From the NCBI GenBank assembly GCA_036852015.1, contig JAANDG010000015.1:434001-498000 (forward strand): DNA of 64,000 bases, read 5' to 3'. Positions 1 through 10,539 of the stretch are shown in pieces. The DNA is from Pelodera strongyloides. Lineage: Eukaryota; Nematoda; Chromadorea; Rhabditida; Rhabditidae. The notes beneath the pieces were generated by a model. It was not told the DNA's origin. It did no database searches and saw nothing but the letters and a program-made list of their open reading frames with translations. The position numbers and the translations under genes are program-made. Position 1 is the stretch's first letter, and every line of letters begins with the position of its first letter.

Positions 1-1415
1 CGTAAATTATTTACAAAACACCTTCAGTCTGCTAATTATTGGTCGAATGATATCACAATCAATTCATGGGCTCCTTCAAGCATTTGCGTTGCTTTTTTAT
101 GTTCGTTGTATGTGACACTGCCTATTTTCCGCCCTCCCTTGAAAACTGCTAAATACGCATTATTCTTCGAAACAAGACGTGCTAATTATAGCCCGTTTTC
201 ATTTCAATCACGAGTTTTCTACAGCTGATTTCACATTTACATTACAGGAAAGTAAAAACCCTAGAGTGGAACAGTCGCCTTTTAGAAAATATTTGCTCCT
301 TCAATGTCAATGAAATTTGAAAATTGCAATGTTTGCTCACATTATCATACTTTTCAACATAACATCCGAAGGGAGAAAAATCCTTCTTATTCGTTCGTTT
401 TGCTGTAAACATCGCATATAATGCAAAATGTTTTTTTGTTTTAATATGACAGACACCAGACTGCGACAGAATAAGATAAATAAACTAAAACAATAGAAGA
501 ATAGTTGTTTTTTCTTATTCTTGAAAGGCGCATCCTTCTGAAACGTGACTTGTATCTGGAAGTCGCTTGGCCGGGTGTCTACTACCCCACAAGCACTGAA
601 AAAGCAAACACACACAGCCATAAGAATATCGATCGGCACATCAACTTAGCGGCTTCTCTGTCCTTTTATAGCGTAGGATTCATAGTAGTCATGTTTTATG
701 TGCAACTATGATTCTGCACATGCCATTTTTCAATCATTAGCTTCCTTGCACGTGCGTGCAATGATAAAAAAAAATCTTTTTGAAACAAAGCTTCTCTTTA
801 CACGGCGTTTTAAATCTGACAAAGATATTTCTGCTTGACTTTTTTTTTGAAAACAGAATATTTTTTTCGAGCACTGAATAGATGTGTAATTTGTCTGGGT
901 TCATGGCTATTATGTGCGAATGTTCTGATCGTTTTATTTTTTAATGTCAGTGAGTCCGCACCGTGTAGTGCAACTGAAATATTGTGGTTGTTTCTGTGGT
1001 GATCTAATATTACCGTACCAATTATTCTCATGAAATCGACCAATCCCCCACATTCACCACTTACTTTTAAAAGGTATGCAGAATTTGTTGAATGTTGTCA
1101 GTCCCATTTGTTTTGCATGCATCAATATTGTTCGTCTGCTTTTGTATGACTTTGCTGTTTTCTTCTATGCGATGTCGTTGTTGAAACTTATCGTATACAC
1201 ATCATATTTTTTTCGTCGTTACTGATCGCAATCCCATAACGAAGACCATATATGGTCGCAATTACTGATTTTTTTTTGCTTTTTCTTTCTTTTCATTTCT
1301 GCTTTTGTAGTGCTTAAAGAGACTGTTTGTAGTAGACTGGTTCGTCGTTCCAGCTTGAAACTTTTGCATACTTGGCTGATATGTTAAATTACATTGTTTC
1401 AGGCGAATTTTCGCA
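1..1415. other. intergenic, no gene seen
   Basis: No exon chain with start, splice sites and stop could be assembled on either strand. A minus-strand reading frame near 520-621 has an ATG and a plausible protein start, but runs into low-complexity sequence with no convincing donor. The 3' end, around 1397-1402, holds the TTTCAG acceptor that precedes the next gene's start codon. Confidence 0.5.
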
Positions 1416-2954
1416 ATGATGAACGGACCTGGTGTACGGTCTGTTCTGGTAAGGAATCGAGGAGAAAATGGTAGTGCGAGTATGGATGGAGGTTAGCGTT
1501 TCTTGGCAACAATTTTCATTCTTTTTTATAAGCGTAATCCAACACCTTAGGTTTACCCTGGTTATTTTCTTCCTCATTTCTTCCTCTCTTGTTTATTTCT
1601 TTATCGACTATGCCATTTAGTTCCTCACACTGTGCAATTCGACGAGAGTTCAGATGAATATCGGTGTTTGTGTAATTGTTTTCACATAAAAACAGGAGCC
1701 TACATTATTGCTGGTTAGTTTGATCATCAAGATAATATATTACTAAAGTGCCACTGCACAGCATAGTCGGCTGTTTGTTCCATGTTTAGTTCGTGCCTTG
1801 TTCCTTATTGTCTTTTTACGTTTATAATAATTTAGGAGTGCATGCACTTATGCTCCTATTCTTCTTGATATATTCATTGTTGGTTTACTTTCAACACGAC
1901 GAACGATATCAACATGCTGTGGGAGTGCAGGTAAAGTTCTACTACTGAATTTTAATTCTTGTTGAGTGTTATTAACGCAAGACAACAACGCTTCTACAAA
2001 TGATGTTCAATGCTTTCAGGATAACTTTGTGTTCGGATCCTTTTTGGCCGAAGTTATTGGCTTGGCAATTGGCACAATAGTCGTATTTTTATTATTAATC
2101 GGTGTGACGAGAAATACGGCCTCTCTTCTCGTACCTCATATTGTCGTACAGGTGACTATTTTCGGTGATTATCTAACATGTATATGTATAAGAAATAATC
2201 TAGCACCTTTCCAACTTCATGAGGCATGCAAGTGTACAACTCTTTGAGCACTCTTTTCATTTTTTTTGTAGATTTTGACGCAAGTAGTCGCGTAGTTGTG
2301 TGTAAGTCAAGTACACAAGTACTGTAAAAAAATCAGCTGAATTGTGCAAGGTGTAATTTCTAAATTGAAGAGAATAGAAAAGAAAAGCCAAATTCCGCAA
2401 TTTTATTTAAAGCTCTCGATTTCACTCAAAAATAGCATATTTTTTGTGCCTGAGCCATTAAGGCTTCGCAATTCAAGTGCCTTTTAGTGAATTATACTGG
2501 AGGTTTTATTCAGAAAATAATTTGTTTGCAGGTAATCTCCATAATTTGTTTCGCTCTCCTTCTAATTTCGGGAACCATTGCTCTATCCACGGATTCGGCC
2601 GTTTTCTATCGCTTTCTCAACGCGGCCCCGTTTATTGAACATCCACAACAAAACACGGTTGCCTTAGATACAGGTACTTATGTTTCACCTTCTTAATACG
2701 TCATAATACTAGTGACAATTCAACAAATATTCCATTAAGCGAAGTAACCCTTTTTTTCAATAAATAGCTTACTTGTTACAGCAACATTGGCACGGATATA
2801 TGCGATGCTCGTGATCTACGCCGTCTCTCTCCTACTCGAGATTTGGTTTGTTATCGTCATCTATAATTGTCACCGGTATCTGGACGAACGAGGGGCGTAC
2901 ATGAAGTACTGTTTGGCATTCAGCACACCAATGAAGACTTTAAGTGCACGTTAG
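1416..2954 (+). CDS. LAPTM4-like four-pass lysosomal/endosomal membrane protein
   Basis: Six coding exons: 1416-1470, 1621-1713, 1836-1930, 2020-2151, 2532-2673 and 2782-2954. They join in phase to 229 residues, close to the 226-233 of human LAPTM4 proteins. A cysteine cluster CLCNC (residues 34-38) followed by HIKTGA matches the LAPTM4 N-terminus (CCHVRTG type). Four hydrophobic segments follow (about 45-70, 85-113, 126-145, 180-200). The last ends in YNCHRYL, matching the conserved NCYRYI after TM4 of LAPTM4. Family members sit in late endosome/lysosome membranes and affect transport and receptor trafficking. The protein ends soon after TM4 with no PPxY motif, so the usual Nedd4-ligase tail is absent. 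The start is the first of two adjacent ATGs, 14 bases after TTTCAG, a likely spliced-leader acceptor. The first exon's donor was chosen by phase and is the weakest part. Confidence 0.8.
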
Positions 2955-3235
2955 GATATTAACCAGATATTCTTTATTAGCTTTTGTACATTATGAATTA
3001 TGATCGGCCGTATTTCCGAATCAACATCAAAAAGCAGAATGTATATATTATATATAATGGTTTATTTAGAAACGCATACAGAGATAAAATGAAATGAAAT
3101 GCATAAAGCAACGTATGGGTAAACCGAATCCACTAGAGTAAAGGGTTCAAGTCCTTCACTACTTACAGGGATGAATACATATACTACAGAAAACAAAGAT
3201 AAACTTGAGCAAAATGTATAATTTACTAATTTAAT

Positions 3236-4003
3236 TTAATTTGACTTAGGTTGACTTAGACCAGTCTTATACAGCATATGTCTCACATTTAATTCTGCCA
3301 CCGGATTGTTTTTCTTGGCCATAACTTTGGCTACCCTATCACAATGTTTTTTCTGCATGAGGGTAATCCCGTACTGCTCACATATGGACAATTCGTCTGC
3401 CTCAGCTAGCTCGCGGGGAGTTTGGGGCAATTGGGGTGTGGGTGACAATTGTTCGGTTTGTGTCTCGCGGGGTTCTTCAATTGCTTGTGGGGTCGAAGGG
3501 GGCGATGACGTCATTGGTTCGTCTGTAGTTTGATCACGCTGTCGAGCTTCTTGGCGGCGAATGAAGCCTTCACGACGCTGTTTGGGCGTCTCGGCACGGC
3601 GCACATTCAGATGAGCCAGATCAGGAGTGTTCTTCAGCTTTTGAGCGAGATCCTTAAAATAGGGCAAACGAAAACCGGCATTCATTGAACAAAGAATAGG
3701 CCGAGTGGTAGACTTTGGATTGCCAATGCGGCCGATAATATTAAACGAACCGGGTGAGTACTTTGCAAGAGACATGATTTTGGATATAATATCAAACTCA
3801 ATACTCACCCGTTCGTTTTCCTCCAAGTTCAAGACGACAAATTGGTCCTTGATTTCGTATCGGTGAAAAGATTCGGAGATTTCTTCACGAATAAATGTCT
3901 TCAATCAAGTGGATAGTTCGGCGATAGTTGATTGAATGATTTGGCGAATAGAATTATCTGGTCGGGAAATAGGTGTGATAGTTGAATCGATGGTATGGGA
4001 CAT
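3236..4003 (-). pseudogene. LINE-type ORF1-like remnant with in-frame stop
   Basis: An intronless minus-strand frame starts at an ATG (4003-4001), runs 32 codons to a TGA at 3907-3905, then continues open for 222 codons to 3236. The first part is helix-prone. The middle holds a run with RPILCSMNAGFR, LAQKLKNT, LNVRRAETPKQRR and FIRRQEAR. This order (RPI/V strand, Lk helix, strand, T-x-x-QR) resembles the RRM-like domain of ORF1 proteins of CR1/L1-type non-LTR retrotransposons. A Ser/Pro/Thr linker and a basic C-terminus follow. No reverse-transcriptase frame lies next to it: the LAPTM4-like gene ends at 2954. The TGA and missing ORF2 suggest a dead fragment. The family call is inference from pattern; a domesticated single-exon gene is the alternative. 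Confidence 0.5.
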
Positions 4004-5470
4004 GTTGGTGTGAGACGCGGAGAGTGCAACCGCACGCGGCCGATGAATTTAACATGGATTTAACATATAGATTCGAACAACTGTTCACTTTACTCAATTT
4101 TTTCCTTCGTCCACGACTATTTCGCTCTAGTTCAGAAACTAGTTTCCTGCTTAAACAGTATGTCAATTGTGGCATAATATGTGAAATATCTGCGATTGCA
4201 TAGTATCCGCTAGGGGTAGATCCGTGTTCATCGACTAGGTTTTGTGCCCATCTTGCCGAGCTTCTTGTTAGTACAAGGAATAGTTTGTTTTTACGAGAAG
4301 CCGCCTCATACCCTACTTTCAAAAAGTCTGTGCAATAGATTGTGAAACGTGTCAATCCGCTAACCAGTCGACTACCATTGTTTTGGCAATTCTGTTTTAC
4401 ACATGTCTTTCTCCGCATCTCAACTTTCTGCTATTTTATTTATTAACATGTGCTCGTTGTTAGGTTTCGTTTTTTTTTTGGAAGTAACCTCCAAGTCTTA
4501 ACGTTTAACGTGAACCTTAAATCCTAAAAAATTTACATTTACGTCAAATGTGAATGACACGTGGTTCATGAAGTATAAAGCAACCACAATATCCGAAACT
4601 TGGGACTGCCCAGTATACTTTTCACGAACCACGTGGAGTGATGTTTTAAAAGCCAACAGTAATTGAGTTGCAATTTTTTCGTTTTTGAATTTTTGAATGT
4701 TTCATTTCTCTGATCGTTCATTTCTCTGCTGATATGAGATTGTATTCTATGTAACCACGATGATTATGTGTGATAGTTTTGTGTTGTGAACTTGTTAACT
4801 TTTTACAGCCTGTTTTTCATAAATTAATTCTCATAATAGCAAATCGACAAAGACGTTTGTAGTACGCTTCTTGATCTTCGCAATTACGCTTATCGTTTTT
4901 TTTCACAAAAACAATCGACGTATACCTCAAATTAGTGAGTTGTGTTGTTGCTTTTCTTTCTTATTTATTGACTACGTTTTTTATTATTTCTTGTAAATAG
5001 CGCAGTTTCATAAGTCATAAATGGTGTAAATCACGATTATGTTCAAGTGTAAATTTCTATTTTATATTATTTAAGAAATAAACGACTCCATTCTAGTTGC
5101 AGCTATTATGTTCGTCAGAGTTCACTGGATAAAATGAGAGTTATGTTTGCACCTAAAAAGTTTATTTGGTGACCGTATGCCACCTGCGAGTAAAACGATT
5201 GAAAGGCAACATCGGTTTATTTTAGATTACGAGCTTTCTTTTGTAAGTGGCTAGGTCAATCTCTAGTTCATGATACCCCTTTTACTTCTTGCCATTTTTT
5301 TCTTTACCTGCTACGCTTGATTTGATTTTTCATATGCGCAGTATGATTGCTAATTGTTGAGAATGGTATGTGAATGAAGCAATCAGCGTCGGAGTTCGAT
5401 ATTTAAAAACAAGTAATGTCTCATTCGATAATATGAAAGATTAAATAAAGTTAAAATTTCTTTTGGAAAT
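4004..5470. other. intergenic, no gene seen
   Basis: A minus-strand open frame of 154 codons at 3954-4418 has no recognisable domain and overlaps the LINE-like remnant. The rest is AT-rich with no exon chain. The only structure noted is the inverted repeat at 4558-4635. Confidence 0.45.
4558..4635. repeat. imperfect inverted repeat, about 20-base arms
   Basis: The left arm (4558-4577) reads CACGTGGTTCATGAAGTATA. The right arm (4614-4635) is its reverse complement apart from a 2-base insertion and one mismatch. A 36-base loop separates them. It could be the end of a small foldback element or a structured transcript; no target-site duplication was identified. Confidence 0.6.
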
Positions 5471-5659
5471 TTAACAAAAACGTAAACGACCAGTTTGAGG
5501 GTCTATTCTAAAACGTGGATCACTGCCGAGTACGGTATCTATTAAACCGGCCGGCACTGACCAGCCCAATACCCGCTTTGATATTGTTAGCACAATATGT
5601 ATGCCGGGATTGCTTCTCATACTATTTAGTAATTTCCTTGTCGCACTTAATTTTTTCAT
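5471..5659 (-). CDS. hypothetical 62-residue protein or 3' exon
   Basis: A complete ATG-to-TAA frame of 62 codons. The protein is basic at its N-terminus and has a compact C-terminal stretch with WSVPAGLIDTVLGSDPRF and a GRLRF end. Its codon use and composition look more protein-like than nearby AT-rich frames. I do not recognise it. It may be a genuine small gene, the last exon of a minus-strand gene, or a transposon fragment. An 8-base inverted repeat (CACAACTG type) lies just upstream of the ATG. Confidence 0.25.
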   Translation of the reverse strand: MKKLSATRKLLNSMRSNPGIHIVLTISKRVLGWSVPAGLIDTVLGSDPRFRIDPQTGRLRFC

Positions 5660-5855
5660 ACATATGTGTATTCACAACTGTGAGTTAGAGTTGTGTGAGA
5701 ATTCATGCAGAGAAGATTCTGCATCTTCACTCTAAAGTGAAATTGAATCATTTAATAACTACTTGAATCACACTTATTAATAATTGATGTCTTCGATTGA
5801 AATTTTTTTATTTCGACCAGACTATGATTGTGTATATAGTATGAAACTTTTCAGT

Positions 5856-8800
5856 ATGGGCATACTAGGCCCTTTTGGGGCATACACGACTCCAGAGATG
5901 AAGTCCTTCCTATTAAGAGGCGTATCTTTTGTGTACTTGACTGCTTTCGCATCACTTTATTGGCAAATTCCAGGTGAGCTCCAGGTTTTCCCCTCAATTT
6001 AAATGGAAAATATATAGTTTAGCGTCATTACCTTTTAGTATTTCAGGTCTCTATGGAGAGAAAGGTATCCTACCAATTGCCAAGTACTTTGAGTGTGGTT
6101 AGTTGCATTTTTTCAAGTTATGTAGGTTCCGGGTATGCGTGTGGTTTGCAACCTTACGTGTTCTTATTTTGCCCCTCTCTGGGTCTCCCACACTTCTCCC
6201 AATACACTCCCATCTGCATTTCCAGTGCTCTTTTTGCCGTTTTCTGCCGTCGGTTGTCTGTCCTCTCTTCTCACATCCATCCATCTTGTCTTGCTATCCG
6301 CGTTCTCATTTTTCTCGCTGCCATTCCCGTCGGTCAACTTTGTTTACGTCTCTGTTGTTCGTTCCCCCAACTGTTTTCTTGATCGGCAGTAGCCTCTTCA
6401 AAAATTGATTTGCCGGTGTCTTAGAAGTCTTTAAATAACGTGACGTAGCTGAATTACCGTGTAATCATGTTGGAAGGTTTGTAGGTGAACCATCTTTATT
6501 TTAGAAAACTTCCCAACATGCAAAGGCGGAATTCTTATTCTCTTCTACAATGTTCTCAATCTCGCCCCATCCCTGTGCCTTCAACTTTCATGTATTATTG
6601 GGATGGCACTCGCATTTTTGACATTCGTCTGGCCCAAGTTTCATAACGCCATCGTATACTTTTTACTCTACTACTGTTATTTATCCGCCTATGAGGTAAG
6701 ATTCGAAGCATTCACAGTCTGTAGTTATGCATTGTTCTTTTAACTTGTTTATCTTGGTGCATGTTGAACATCACCTTCCTTACCAGTGTAACATTGTTAT
6801 TTTTTATTAAGGTCGGCGGTACATTCCTGTGGTTCCAATGGGACAGTTTGCTTCTCGAGACTGGATTCCTAATGATTATTCTTTCCGGATTCACAAGCGG
6901 GCCGGCTGACTCGGTTAGTATGTTAATTGTAGCTGTTAGGTTAACTGTGCTGTCAATTACTCTTAATAAACCAACTAACTTCTAGATCTCAATATTCCTT
7001 GTTCGTTGGCTGGCTACCCGTCTAATGTTCGCCTCGGGAGTGGTTAAGCTCCAATCAGATTGTCCCACTTGGTGGGGGTTATCAGGTGGGAATTATTAAT
7101 TTTGTCTTTTTTAATGCGATCATAAATCTGGTATCCGTTAACAAGCCTATGTTCAGCTCTGGATGTTCATTATGAATCTCAGTGTATCCCGACTCCGGCT
7201 GCATGGTTTTTCCATCATATGCCACAATGGTTCCGGAGATTTTCTGTTGCCAAAACGTTCTACATTGAATGCTATCTTCCACTCCTCTTTCTGATGCCCT
7301 TCGAAACGCTACGACGGTATGCTGCAGTACCACAGGTAAGGACCATTTCGTTGCAAACACTTGTGTTCAGCTTGTCTCACCATCAGCATGTGATTGTTTA
7401 AAGAACATCTTTCAAGATACTCTTCATGGGCCTGATCATGTTGACTGGAAATTATAACTTCTTCAATATTCTTTATGGAGTGGCTTGCATGGCAATGTTG
7501 GAAGTCGGACAAAGTATGTTTAAGTACAAATCTTGTTTTGTCTGAAATTTGTATTTTATAATTAATCAACTCGTCCGTAATTTGCTCATGTTTAGAGAAG
7601 GAATCCAGAAGACAACGGTTGGGCAGGTTTCTTTACTGGATGGAAAACGCACTATTTTTCGTAGCTGTGGGATTTATCACATATCATTTTGTCAGGAAAT
7701 TTGGTGTTGAATTCGATGTTAAGCGATGGATTCTCGACTCCGAAATTGGTTTGTGCCCATACATATTATGAACTATTCTCTTTTCTCTCGATTACATTTT
7801 TCTGAGGTTTAGCACTGATGTTAAGTACGTGCAATTAATTACTGATGCATAATTTGGCAAAACCTTTTCAGTGTTTGGTCGTGCCGAATTTGATGTCTAT
7901 GTTAAACGGTCGACATCCTTTATCATTCATCTCGCTGTTATTATGATGGTGATCACCGTTATTACCTCGGCATACCGGTATAAATTTTGAAACAAATTAT
8001 TCACCTACTAACACATCAAACACACGAAACATAATAATATGCATTAACTGTATTCATGACTGCACTTTGTACCATTTCTGGTTTTCTCTCTGTGTTCTCC
8101 TATTTTCTTTTCTCGGACAATCTCTTATCAGTCAACCGATCACACGATTGTTATGCTTGCAATTGCTTTTTATTTGCGCGTTTTTTTTCGAAAGAGATGT
8201 AATGTCTCAAGTTATTCTCTTTAGTAATCGGTTCATGAACTTCACACAAATCTTTTAGATGTTGGCGTTCACAAAATCGTGTTTCGAATATTCTTCATTT
8301 AATGTGGGTCACTTTGCTTGGATCACTGGTTTTTTGGACTTCAATGGTTAGTTTTTCATAAAAGAGCTTTCACAGCCACAAATTTATTTTCATGTTTGAA
8401 ACCACAACCCGGCGAGGGAATCGTGAGCGATCCCTCCTAGTGTTAGCACGAAGACGTCGAGCAATTTGCCATCTGGAGCTCGTCGCCTCTGCTCAGGACC
8501 TCTGCGATCAAGTCACAAGCTTTGAAACACTATTGAACCACCCTTGAATAAAGGAGCACGCTATTGTACCGTAAAATATTTATTTATTATAATTAACGGT
8601 TTGTTTTAGGTACCTTTCACCTATTTGGATCAGTCTGCTGCGGAAAGAGTCCCAAAAATAATCAAGAATTTGCATGAGGAGACCGCACGATGGCATATCA
8701 CTAGTTCGTATGGACTGTTCAGGAGGTATTTCTACTGTATAATCAGCTGTCAGTAAACGTGAGCCTCTGAAGGTATGCAACAGGTTATTGTACTGTTTCA

Positions 8801-10169
8801 GAATGACTGGGGTATATGCAACAGGTTACTGTACTTGTTTCAGAATGACTGGGGTAGAGGGCCGACCAGAAGTGATCCTGGAAGGAGCTTCAAACCCGGG
8901 AGGTCCATGGACAGAAATTGAATTCTACTCGAAGCCCGGAAACCTCTCAACTGCTCCATTCTATTTATGTAAGCCTCCCAAGTTTGATTTGTTTTCCTCT
9001 ATGTTCAAGAAGAAGGCTCGATTTATGAAAACTTAGATTGCAGCGCCTCATCAACCAAGACTTGACTGGCAAATGTGGTTCGCTGCTCTAGGATCCTATC
9101 ATCATAATCCATGGTTTATCTCCATGGTGCACCATTTGATGAATAACAACAGACAAGGTATGTTAGCTTAAGCTACACTTGATACGCTTTACTGAGCCTT
9201 ACATCATTATGTGGGCAAACCTCCTATCAATATAAACTCCTTATATTTAGTGACTCGTCTTCTCCAAAACTTCCCCTTTTCAAAGTCGAATCCGATGACA
9301 TTCGCGAGGGCTCAATTATCTCACTATCGATTCACAAACCCCGGATCCAAGTATGATGTTTACTAACATTCGTCTTCCTTTGTATTGTGTTACGTACGGT
9401 TCAGTGAACACGGAACAAATATCACACATGTTCAACATGTTATCCTGGACATTGTGCTTTAGAGTTAGAGAGTTAAAAGAGAATATTTATATGGCTATCC
9501 TGCATTAGCTTATAGTAGAATTGTAAGAAAATAGTCAATATGTTTGTTTGAGAACTTTGGATAATCTTCTTTTTTTGCGCTTCTTAAGATTATTTCTAAT
9601 AGCATGATCGCTAGAATGCTAAAATCACGCAGATCATCACTAATTGTAAGAGATGGACGCATAATTGTCAGATCAGCAATGTGCAATTATAGGGATTGCA
9701 TTCTGGCCGATAATTGGGGCGACAGTACTAACGGGGACAATTGTGCACGCATTAGTTGATTTTACTCTGGCAGTTGTTTTAGAGACTGGTGGACCAGATC
9801 TCTCCAGCATGAATACATGCCTGTATTGGCCAGGAATTCTGACCCTATTCTCGATTACCTCTCGCAAAACAAGCTTATCGTAACGGTAGGAATTAATTTA
9901 ATGGTTAGCTTGTAAAGGAAAACTTATTTCATCGAACTTCGTGTAATTCGCTTTTTCATGTTTCCAACATTTCATCCTTTTTTTGAATCCACATTTTTGA
10001 ATTCTTAATAGCGTATTTTCAGAACAAGTATCCAAAGACTCTACTTGGAACATATCTGCAGAAACTTCACAAATATGCCTATTCGGTGGACCAAACTTAC
10101 TTTGTTTGGGGTGTTCTTGCATCTGCTTTCATAGTTCTTCTCACTCAACGGCGACTGTCGCACTTGTAG
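5856..10169 (+). CDS. lmf-1: lipase maturation factor (LMF1/LMF2 family)
   Basis: Sixteen exons: 5856-5973, 6047-6097, 6505-6695, 6812-6913, 6986-7085, 7157-7335, 7417-7513, 7596-7748, 7872-7977, 8259-8346, 8610-8725, 8844-8968, 9044-9157, 9251-9350, 9783-9885 and 10023-10169. They sum to 629 residues (LMF1 567, LMF2 707). LMFs are multipass ER proteins needed to fold and assemble secreted lipases. Family signatures in order: [28 protein letters not shown] (from about residue 125), [33 protein letters not shown] (around 425-445), [12 protein letters not shown] (about 477), NPW and a WW motif followed by EYMPVL. The start was placed at 5856 because AACTTTTCAG sits one base upstream, a likely spliced-leader acceptor; an in-frame ATG at 5787 would add 23 residues. 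Intron 11 ends in a tandem duplication that gives two acceptors 42 bases apart. Confidence 0.93.
8392..8552 (+). other. GC-rich intronic open frame followed by AATAAA
   Basis: Inside LMF intron 10, an ATG at 8392 opens 51 codons to a TGA at 8545-8547, directly followed by AATAAA. The translation is arginine-rich ([15 protein letters not shown]) and the block is clearly richer in G+C than the intron around it. It looks like an inserted retroposed or transposon fragment with its own 3' end. I do not recognise the family. A short alternative 3' exon of LMF is less likely, because nothing joins it in phase to exon 10. Confidence 0.3.
8774..8856 (+). repeat. 41/42-base tandem duplication spanning a 3' splice site
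   Basis: Copies at 8774-8814 and 8815-8856 differ by one substitution and one inserted T. Each carries intron end, TTTCAG and the first exon bases AATGACTGGGGTA. The two acceptors are exactly 42 bases apart and the frame between them is open, so use of the first would insert 14 residues ([14 protein letters not shown]) before the conserved [11 protein letters not shown]. Confidence 0.9.
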
Positions 10170-10539
10170 TGACTTGACGCACCTTTGTTCATCACCTTTG
10201 TTACGTATACAACTGATCTCTCCTACTCGCATTTTTGGTCTGGTTGTGATTTGTTAGTGCAATTTGTTCAGTTAATGAACCTGTTGTGTTTGTGTGTCCT
10301 TTTAAATCCTAATTGTTGGTGGAGTTATTCTTGTCACACTGTTACCACCTTTCTGTATAAATTATGTTATAACGATGATCTTGATATTATTTCTGTTGTG
10401 AACGCTAATGGATTGAGTCTACCTATATATTACTTCTCTTTTTCGGGCCACTTTTTTTGCATATTTTTGCACAACCGTGCACTCGTGTTAACCTAATAAT
10501 TTATGTGAAGTGTTCTTAATTCAACTAGTTGCAGGTCTC
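10170..10539. other. intergenic between LMF and dicarboxylate carrier
   Basis: Nothing coding was seen. The two genes lie 370 bases apart on the same strand, wider than typical operon spacing. The end of the interval carries TTGCAG five bases before the carrier's ATG. Confidence 0.6.

Noticed and set aside
337..639. Minus-strand 100-codon frame with a signal-like start
   Set aside because: The first 35 residues look plausible but the rest is low-complexity, and no donor or partner exon was found.
3139..3170. tRNA-like T-arm (GGTTCAAGTCC)
   Set aside because: Only the T-loop word fits; no D-arm, anticodon arm or acceptor stem could be paired.
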